Under the pieces are notes generated by a model, which searched no databases, was not told where the DNA came from, and saw nothing but the letters and a program-made list of their open reading frames with translations. A DNA stretch of 64,000 bases from Ctena decussata. Its lineage: Eukaryota > Mollusca > Bivalvia > Lucinida > Lucinidae. Position numbers and translations under genes: made by a program. Below are positions 56,507 to 64,000 of the stretch, piece after piece. Location of the stretch: the NCBI GenBank assembly GCA_963989385.1, contig OZ022502.1:4370501-4434500 (forward strand). The letters run 5' to 3'. Each line of letters opens with the position of its first letter. Within the stretch, counting starts at the first letter, position 1.

Positions 56507-56789
56507 TCAGATAGTGAAGATGACCTGTCCAAACAGTGCGCCAGATGAGTCTTCTGGACATAAACCGGTTAAAAGTATGACAGTATCATCGGCTAAGCTT
56601 GTTCTTGTACCAACGTCACAAGTTAGCGCTGTAAATGAAAATGAGTCTCCATGTAGGATAGGGAAACTCACCTGTGGGGTCGGAATTCTACCAGGGACCA
56701 CGTTTTCCGAGTCCCTGGTTGAAATGCCAGCTTGGAGTGTGAGATTTTGTACATTGATTGATTGGCTTGTATTGTCTCACGTTAAGTGA
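56507..56789. other. Region open on both strands; candidate exon or old coding repeat
   Basis: The plus frame 56511-56789 (residues such as CPNSAPDESSGHKPVKSMTV) follows AAATCATTTCAG, a usable 3' splice site, and runs 92 codons. The minus frame is open from just after a stop near 56781 to a stop at 56507, about 90 codons, and includes DVGTRTSLADDTVILLTGL; it contains CCACAG/GTGAGT, a good 5' splice site. Composition is more codon-like than the surroundings. LADD superficially recalls an RT box, but the context does not. I recognise neither reading. A small hairpin CCAGGGAC...GTCCCTGG sits at 56692-56719. Confidence 0.3.
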
Positions 56790-57686
56790 ACTTTAAACCT
56801 CGAATCAGATAAGCTTCAAAACTTGATTTTCTTTTCAAACTTTTTAGATAGAAATCTGAAGTAAATTTTCAGCAGCCCAGTGTGTTTATTGGGATTGAAA
56901 ATATCCGAGAAACACGATCTGCTGACTAATTGCACCGCGAGAGGACAGACAAAAATGCAGCCATGCCTCTAACGTCGTGCGCTTCCAGTCCCAAGCGATG
57001 TTGCATAACCGGTTTTATATGAGCTGAAAACCTATCTTGTAAATGGGAAAATAGGAGAAAAGGCTATCCTGTGATCTATGTGAGCATATTAGCCTGATAA
57101 ATTTAACATGTCACATGAATGCTGCGTACAAGTACAACAAAACCTTGATATTTAGCGCAAGGAAACAGTAGTGGCCCTACTCAAATGACCATGGCTCGTC
57201 TCTTCTTAGGCAACCATACTTTTTAAATGAAATACATTTCAACAAGGAAGAACTGCAGCACAGATCTTGCTTTTTTGAGCATAGTGCTTACATTTGAGTA
57301 TCTTGCTTCTGTGATCATAGTGCTTATATACGAGTATGCCCTCGCAATTTGTTATTTTCAAAGCTCTGTGCACCAGACGCTTTTAATAGAATGCCACTGC
57401 TTAAGAGATTTAGTATCAAGTTTCTTGTGTTGTCTTATTTAAGTCAACTGCCTTGATCTTCTTAACACCTTTTTATCACGCGAAGCTGGAACATAAGCTG
57501 TCTGAAACTTGTATTTACTGGCAGTTAGCATCTAGCAGTTGAAATGTGAAGCCAAAGAAAGCTTTAAAGTTTATAGAGTAGTTTATTTTTTCTGGTCCCT
57601 TGGGATCATTAAGTTCGTTAAGGGTCATTCTGAACGTAGATTTCTGCTTAAGACGTTGCTAGAGGGAATAGCCGTGTTGTAAATCA
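56790..57686. other. No gene recognised
   Basis: An imperfect direct repeat at about 57275-57335 (CATAGTGCTTAnAnnnGAGTAT twice, 36 bp apart) falls inside the 71-codon frame at 57227-57442. No other feature. Confidence 0.35.
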
Positions 57687-57766
57687 CCCACAGGGCACAC
57701 AATGTTGAATCAATGACGTTGAATCAAGGTTGCTTCAAAATTGATTCAACTTTGTGTGCCAGCTGG
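57687..57766. mobile_element. Family J short MITE, copy 3
   Basis: Ends CCCACAGGGCACACAATGTT and (complement of right) CCAGCTGGCACACAAAGTTG, with GACGTTGAATCAAGGTTG inside. The shortest member, about 80 bp. Confidence 0.78.
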
Positions 57767-58314
57767 AATGGTAATGAACACGATGAACCCGAGTCCACAT
57801 TTTACTTTTCCTTTGATATGTTCTTTGCTGCAAAAGGATCTAACTTGTTCAGATTTTATTGAAGGTATTTACTACTAACAGCGATTTGGACAGCTCTGCA
57901 ACAGAACACGGTACAGTCCAGACTTAGCGTAGACTGTTGCAGTGGTCAGCAATGACTGGCCCCTATTTTATTGTTGTTAGGTTTGTCAAAGTACTTGAGT
58001 TGCAATAACAAGGTGTATATAACTGAGCCGTCTAATAATTTTGGTCACAGAAAACTTCGAAAACGTATGAAGCTGCGACACCTGCTGTTTTATTATATAC
58101 CTATCAACGATACACCCTTTGAACCGCATGTTTTCTGACCATCTGATACAGACAGCCGTATCAAACTGACGTTTTCTGAATCCGTATCACTATCCTTTAA
58201 AACGAGGCTGTGCCTGAATTCCAGCTCCAGGCGCGTAATATTTCAACGTGCATCGTAGAAACGAAAACCAGAGAAACGAAACAAGTGACGTAACGTCAAT
58301 AAACGCGTCAAAAA

Positions 58315-58461
58315 GCGCGCCACAGCAGCTCAGTCGGTGGCGTTTGTCTCACGACTAGCTACATAGGCTACCTTTACCGCAAAGGTTCGAATCCAGGTCG
58401 ATGCATTAACGCTGGCAAGTGTGAATGGTTGGCCGTTCCTTAAGGTATATAATAAACAAAT
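58315..58461 (+). mobile_element. tRNA-derived SINE, second family
   Basis: The head GCGCGCCACAGCAGCTCAGT has an A-box-like CTCAGTCGGTGGCG, and a perfect B box GGTTCGAATCC lies at 58384-58394. An extra-long variable part (CTAGCTACATAGGCTACC) precedes the B box. The body GCTGGCAAGTGTGAATGGTT is short and the tail is AATAAACAAATTATTATTAT. Body and tail differ from the 12283 SINE. It runs straight into the hairpin at 58459. Confidence 0.72.
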
Positions 58462-58620
58462 TATTATTATAGTAACTTGATCTGGCGTACTGTATCACGT
58501 CTCGTGGATGAGTTCATACCATCGGATCACACTGACGCAAGCGTCTCGGGTGATCCGATGGTATGAGCTCATCCACTCGACGTGATACAGTACGCCAGAT
58601 CAAGTTACTATTATAATAAT
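58459..58620. repeat. Near-perfect 160-bp hairpin abutting a SINE tail
   Basis: Left arm ATTATTATAGTAACTTGATC, then TGGCGTACTGTATCACGTC and GATGAGTTCATACCATCGG. The right arm is the complement with only a few changes. The apex is GACGC-A-AGCGTC. It has no recognisable terminal motif other than the AT repeats shared with the SINE tail. Confidence 0.9.
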
Positions 58621-59465
58621 GTGTATTTATCATTTTGACGCATGTTTAGGCGATTTTTTTTACATTTTTTTATGAATATGACTATGAAAACACTGCCATC
58701 ACCACACACTTCACGGTATGTTTTCCTATGAGCAATTGATTTAATGTCAGACATCTTGATGATTTTGATAATTGGGACCTGGTCTTCCCAAATTCCTTCG
58801 CGCATTGACTTGTATTACAGTGCGAGAAAAGGTAGTCTAGACTGTTTGAGATATTAAAACTATTGACAGAAACAAAAGATTATGAAATTCAATTAGTCGT
58901 CAGAGCTTCTCATATCAGAACTTTCTGGTTTAAAACTTTAAAATGATCTTGCTTTAAATACGTACATAAAAAAATCCATGCCCTGTTGCAATAAAGATGG
59001 AGATTTGGAAAGAAACATGGAATATTAGGTTTTCACACAAGTATAGATAATACATATAATCATACAGACACTGCAAGATAAATTAAATCCAGGGCTTAAC
59101 CCCAACAATTTGATGTACATGTACTCTGTCAACCCCGACCACCATCCCTCCCTCATACTTATCACCCGTAAAATTTCAGGCCACGAGCCAGATATGGTTT
59201 ACCCTCCCCCATCCGCCACCACCCCGGGGGAGTTTTGTAATGTTTCTTAATGTCTAGCGTAGTTTCAGAAAATTATAGGGTTCAAAATTCCCCTCGGGAG
59301 AAAAGGGGGATGGTGTTTGGCCAGCTCAAGGTTTAATTCCTTATTTGGTAATGTGGAGCAGGAAAGGTTGGGATCACGGACGAGTATCAAAACTTACATA
59401 ATCTGGAGCTCTTTGTGGTTGATCTTGTACTCTTACTAATAATTACGGGTGATGTGTGGCAAAAA
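58621..59465. other. No gene recognised
   Basis: Includes a C-rich stretch near 59130-59230. The 64-codon minus frame at 58611-58805 has no domain. Confidence 0.35.
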
Positions 59466-59705
59466 TGAGCTTTGACACGACAAAACCAACAAAGTGGCAT
59501 GTACTCCCAGCGAAGACTCAGATCACCCTGGGCATCCGCCCAGTCTGATCAGAGGCTATGCTATCCGCATGGAGCTAAGTTAGACCAATAGCTACCTTTT
59601 AAGTACAAAACCTTTACTCTGATCAGACTGGGCGGTTGCCCAGGTTGATCTGAGTCTTTGCTGGGCGCACTTGCCACTTTGCTGGTTTCGTCGTGTAACA
59701 GCTCA
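59466..59705. mobile_element. Family A foldback MITE, copy 10
   Basis: 240 bp. The terminal bases have drifted (TGAGCTTTGACACGAC left, GTCGTGTAACAGCTCA right). The inner blocks GACTCAGATCACCCTGGGC and GCCCAGTCTGATCAGAGGC are retained. It belongs to the subgroup with GGCATGTACTCC-like changes in the GCGCCCAG block. Confidence 0.88.
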
Positions 59706-60674
59706 GATGAAATTACAGTACTAGCCAAGTTGCGTTGTCTAATCTGAGATATTAGTCTTTGTTCAAGAAAGGAGCCTAGGATAGCCTTATCATCATGAAA
59801 ATAGCATGAGAAAGGGTAGCCTGTTACCTTAAAAAAAAATAGAAGAGCCTTGCCCTCGCCTTAGAACGGGCTGTAGGAACAGAATGATAATCATTATAAA
59901 AATAAAGAAATGTGAATAGAATACAAATAATAATAATAATAATAAAAAAAAAAACATCTTCAGTGGGGGTGTAGGGAAGGCCGGGTGAGTAACATGTTTT
60001 ACTAGGAATAAATCTCCACCAACCGAAGTAACTGTGCACTGTTTTGATTGCTATGCGTAATTATTGAACAAACACATCGCGTGTTTTCATGCTTCCAAGT
60101 TTATTTTGCAAACGTTGCATCAAATGATTAATGTGGCGCTGCAAAAACTGAAAATATGAAATAAAGTATATATAACGCAAATTTATGACACTCATTAAGA
60201 AACTCAGATAGATTCTGGCGTAAACAAATTGAACACACCTCGAAATGGAATCTAAATTAGATCGTGTATAACTACTTCTAAGCGTTTTATTACCCTTTAT
60301 GAAATATGGAAGCTGTCAGGTAACTATAGAAAGAGACGAAACAGATGCCAGTATGTTTTATTTTGTTACTTGAAGGAGCTCATCAAACTAGTTATTGAAA
60401 CAACATAGTATTCATTAATTACTGAAATAAAGTATAAGAGAATATAAGAGAATTGTAGTATCCAATTAATAGTTTCTTAAGGGTTTGCTCACTGAAAATC
60501 AGGCTGTTCAAAAGACAAAGTAAGTTATGGCTGACTGCACTTGCAGCAAATGACCGTTATTTTATGTTAAAATAAGATCCAATACTTTATGCACTATTAG
60601 GACACAACCGATCATGGGTATGGATTTCATCAGTTGTCTATATTTCATATGTAAGTCACTAACCCTGATATATA
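59706..60674. other. No gene recognised; AAT/A-rich patch
   Basis: A low-complexity AAT/A run lies at about 59926-59955. Otherwise plain AT-rich sequence. Confidence 0.35.
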
Positions 60675-61373
60675 CTGCGGTCAAAATAAGTAAGGGATAT
60701 TAAGACATTTTTGGCAGCAGAAGTAAGGAAAATAAGTGAATGAATATTAAACTGTTATAATTCATAAAACAAATATTCATAAAGACCCTCAATATGAATA
60801 TTGAAACGATTAAGCTTGTCACGTGACCTAGAGTAAATTGGAAGTAGACAAGGGGTCGACATCCAAATTTCACACGAATCCAGCGCAGCAATGGTTAATA
60901 ATTTTTATGCAAACCTTATTAAGACAGACGCCTAATGCTTCAGTTAACAAGATACAGATACTTTTTTCATGCGGTTTTATCACAGGAAAAAAATGATAGC
61001 CGTAAAAGATACCATTGTGTGGTGAATTGTCTCACATATGGTGACATTTGTAACAGCCCTATACCTTAAATATCGCAATAAAGCCTACCAAAGTGGTTTT
61101 TTTCAGTTCGAAAAATTATGGAGAATTTTGTTATTCGCAGAATCTCAGGGTCCAAAAGATTTTTTTTCGCCGATGTGAAATTGAGGTGCGGACCCCAAAG
61201 TCCTTTACGTGCTGCTCTAGGTCACATGACCTGCATTGACTGTTTCTGTTTTAGTTGAATGTTGTTACTTGAATTGTGTTCTGTCAATATACAATAATTA
61301 ACTAACCTAGTCATTATTATTAATTTTTGTACACGCTTCTATGTCATAATATCCCTACTTTTTGTGAGCAGCA
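60675..61373. mobile_element. Non-autonomous Tc1/mariner-type element, 0.7 kb
   Basis: The left end CTGCGGTCAAAATAAGTAAG and the complement of the right end TGCTGCTCACAAAAAGTAGG are inverted and continue GGATATTA-GACAT. TA is outside both ends (60673-60674 and 61374-61375). CTGCTCACAAAAAGT...GGGA termini are characteristic of mariner-like elements. The interior has no transposase; two GTCACGTGACC / GTCACATGACC words lie near 60820 and 61222. Confidence 0.78.
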
Positions 61374-61487
61374 TATTTAGCAAAATATAAGGTACATGTA
61401 TGATAAGATTTACGTATTTTAGTATATACCCTAAAATAACTGTTAGTTCGATACACTTTGCAGCAGCATTTTTACGAAAACCTTCCA

Positions 61488-61735
61488 ATAGGGCAAAGCT
61501 GCCCATATGCCAGTACGCAAGTGCGTATTGAACTTATATCAACCCGACAAAATTGCAACACAAACCTGCATACTTGCAGTCTGAAATGTTGTAACTGGGC
61601 AATACCAACTGCCAACTAAGATGAAAATATAAAATAGCCTAAGGTTAAATCTCTAAACTTCCCCCCAAGGAGAGTATCTCCTGATTTTCCGTGTCAGGAC
61701 TTAGTTATTCCTTCTAGCTAAGCCGATGCCTTCAA
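61488..61735. mobile_element. Diverged relative of the 46790 element
   Basis: It shares, in order, TACGCAAGTGCGTATTGAA, CTGAAATGTTGTAACTGGGC, ACTGCCAACTAAGATGAAAA and TTCTAGCTAAGCC with 46790-47035. Termini are decayed (AGGGCAAAGCTGCCC left) and no target duplication remains, so it is much older. Confidence 0.72.
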
Positions 61736-64000
61736 ATAGAAACTGGAAATAGCGGAATCTCAGTCAATGAAGTCAATAAGAGATCACCATGTACAAACTT
61801 GAGAAAAGTAAGATAGATTTTTCAGACTACATTAACAGTGTTAATGGCCAGAAACATTTAACAGACTTACTGTCTCACCATATTTCACAGACTTAATGGA
61901 TTAAATGGACAATGACTGACTCGTTCCTGACGTCTTTGATTTAATGACATTTTTCTATGAACTTACCAATGTTGCCAAGATTTTTTTTCGTCGTTGTGTT
62001 TTTCTAAACCACACACACACACACATACAAAAACAAAAAAACAAAAACAAAACAACACACACACACTCATGAGCATAAAATATTTTCAGCAGCTATATTT
62101 AAAACTAAGTAGACTGGTTAAACAGCACCAACGGTACATTACCGAAAAAACACTAATATATATATTCGCACATCGGTCTCCCACTGAGCTATGGATCCAT
62201 GATAGTCCAGCATTTTTAACGGGGCATATATTTTACCGAATTCCCCACTAGCAGAGGGAAAGGAAACATACTAGCCTCCGATGCTATAGATACCTGTCAT
62301 TTTTGTTTGGTTTAAATAGTGTTTTATTCGTGGTTAATTACATACAGCCATGTACATGTATACAAATCAGCTGAATATTGAATCTGAAGGTAAGAGTGAT
62401 GCTCATATGATAGTCACCTCCTGAAAAAAAAATGTCATTTAAATTCAGAAAGTGGGTAGATTTCATTTAAAACCGAAAGGACAGATTTTCGGCGTACGCG
62501 AGGAAACTCCTTTCTTCACGCCTACCAATTGCTCTCATGCGAAACCACGGTTCAGAACGCCAATCCATGAGAGGTGTTTCCGGTTTTGCAGTAGGGGAGC
62601 CAAAATTGTAATTTTGGTTCTTTCTGCTGTACATTTCTCCGAAGACTCTGCTTGTTTAAGTGCAATGACGTCAAAAGTTTGGTCCCTCGGGCTTAAAACC
62701 AGCGAAAAACGTCATATTTGTCTCGTTCGAAAGCCTTTTCACTGATTCTCAAGAAAGTGTAACTTTTGGGTGGTTAAAAAATCGAAAAAGTAAGCAAGTC
62801 ATATAGAGATATTTCACTGTCATTTCACAACTTTGGTATCTCATGAAGCTAAATCTAAAGTATTGCACAGTAAATATCAGGTGAATTCAGATAACGAGAG
62901 ACAACGTGAAGGCACTAAGCTTTCTCTCGAGTATTCTACGAGTCGTGTATACATATAGACTTGAAGCAATTACTGGAAGTAAAAGGGTATAATCCACCGA
63001 AGAGGCAAGTGATTTTGTTTAGGACGAAGTTGAGCTCTAGAAAGCTTCACTCTGCTATTTCTGAAAAAGCAAAATGCTCTTCCTCTACCAAAAAGAAGCA
63101 ATACGACCTCATTGTACTTAACTAACATGAATCAAAACTATTCCTGCAGAACACACACAGTTAAAGATTTGAAATTCTCAAGGAAAACTCCTGTTTTAAA
63201 CTTTGAAACTGCAACCTGTCTGTATAAAACGCATATGCTTTATAGAGCATCTAGAATGGTTACACTGCTATTAATGTCTTCTGTACTGTCCCGTAAAATA
63301 CACGATCTTAAAATGTGACAGTGAACTGTTTGTGTTTAGATACAAATATTAACATAAGTGGCTAAATGCGATATTGCTACATGAACAAGTTCTATGTTTG
63401 ACCACAGAGAAGTGTTGGCGTAACAATTTGCCAGCCTGTTTGCTTTGTATGTCAGCAGTACTGCTTTGCATTTCAAGTTCTTTTTCTCAGTTCTTAAATA
63501 GAAAAACTTGAAATCTCAATAGTTGTCATATGAGACTTTCCGACAAGAATATTTCAAGATACATGCATCTAAAGGTCAAGCATCTTTGACTCGTATATAC
63601 TATGTTGTTATATGACAAAATATTACCATAAAATCATCTTATTAAGGCAGTGAAACTTGTTTTAAGTTTGTAATTTACGGGACATTAATGTTGTATTAGA
63701 TCGAACAATTTCTCCAGTCTTCCCACTAAGAAAATATCCAATTTGTGAGGAAAATAACACTTATATAACACTTATAGGTAACTAAACCACAGAAGAACAT
63801 CATTTCTAGCGCTATATAAATTGCGAATTAGGCAATTTAGTTTTGCAGAATTGAAATTTAACCAAATTTTCCAAGAAAACAAATTAAAATTACAGATAAA
63901 GAGAACAGATTACTCAGTCTAGGGCAGAGAATAAAGACACATATATTATAATTAATTTAAAACATAATTTCTAATCATCAGGTTTGTCGGAACTATTTTT
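61736..64000. other. No gene recognised; CA-rich patch
   Basis: (AC)n patches at 62010-62025 and 62053-62066 surround an A-rich stretch. The 97-codon plus frame at 62452-62745 and a possible splice pair (ATACAG near 62335, GAAG/GTAAGAG near 62388, with an open phase between) are unsupported. The rest is AT-rich sequence to the window's end. Confidence 0.4.

Noticed and set aside
56580..56640. Reverse-transcriptase YxDD box in the minus frame (SLADDTVILL)
   Set aside because: The residue before ADD is Leu, and the surrounding motifs of the RT palm are missing; similarity is limited to four residues.

Overview
The window is AT-rich eukaryotic DNA dominated by transposable-element remnants, and almost nothing in it looks like a host gene. 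The best guess is a marine bivalve mollusc, possibly a venerid clam. The reasons are the crowd of short foldback elements, tRNA-headed SINEs with TTGGTTGG-type tails, a pearl/Helitron-like element with a CCGT microsatellite next to about 160-bp tandem repeats, and a high frequency of the palindromic word ACATGTA. This assignment rests on memory of bivalve genomes, not on a search. There are no bacterial features: no operons, no ribosome-binding sites, no CRISPR array.

The one persuasive piece of host coding sequence is a short exon at 38865-38946 (+). It has a textbook 3' splice site in front, an ATG three bases into the exon, 26 codons reading as a secretory signal peptide, and a CAG/GTAAGA 5' splice site in phase 1. 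About 1.5 kb upstream (37257-37327) lie four TGACGTC motifs, two of them full TGACGTCA CRE palindromes, around a CCAAT box. Together they suggest the 5' end of a gene for a secreted or membrane protein, running rightward with long introns. No later exon could be assigned with confidence.

Layout: 1-1390 holds the 3' half of a retroelement reverse transcriptase on the minus strand. From 2.7 to 28 kb there are foldback MITEs of several families, a family of tRNA-derived SINEs, microsatellites and a hAT-like element with a 5-bp target duplication. From 28.7 to 36.3 kb there are more MITEs, a Tc1/mariner-type element whose left end was interrupted by a SINE (with a 12-bp target duplication), a LINE scrap, a pearl/Helitron-like element and a compound foldback. 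From 36.8 to 43.9 kb come the candidate promoter and signal-peptide exon among four foldback elements, then a 1.2-kb mariner-type element. From 46 to 64 kb there is a second 5-bp-duplicating element, SINEs, a decayed LINE 3' end, two very short retroposed tails with perfect target duplications, and another mariner-type element.

At least eleven foldback families are recognisable. Family A (ten near-complete copies of about 235 bp plus one partial) has a palindrome inside each arm of its main palindrome. Family B (three copies) carries about five 30-bp repeats per arm and shows 5-bp target duplications. Most open reading frames over 60 codons are these foldbacks read in arbitrary frames. The transposon story (nesting, target duplications, extended palindromes) is the most informative content of the window.
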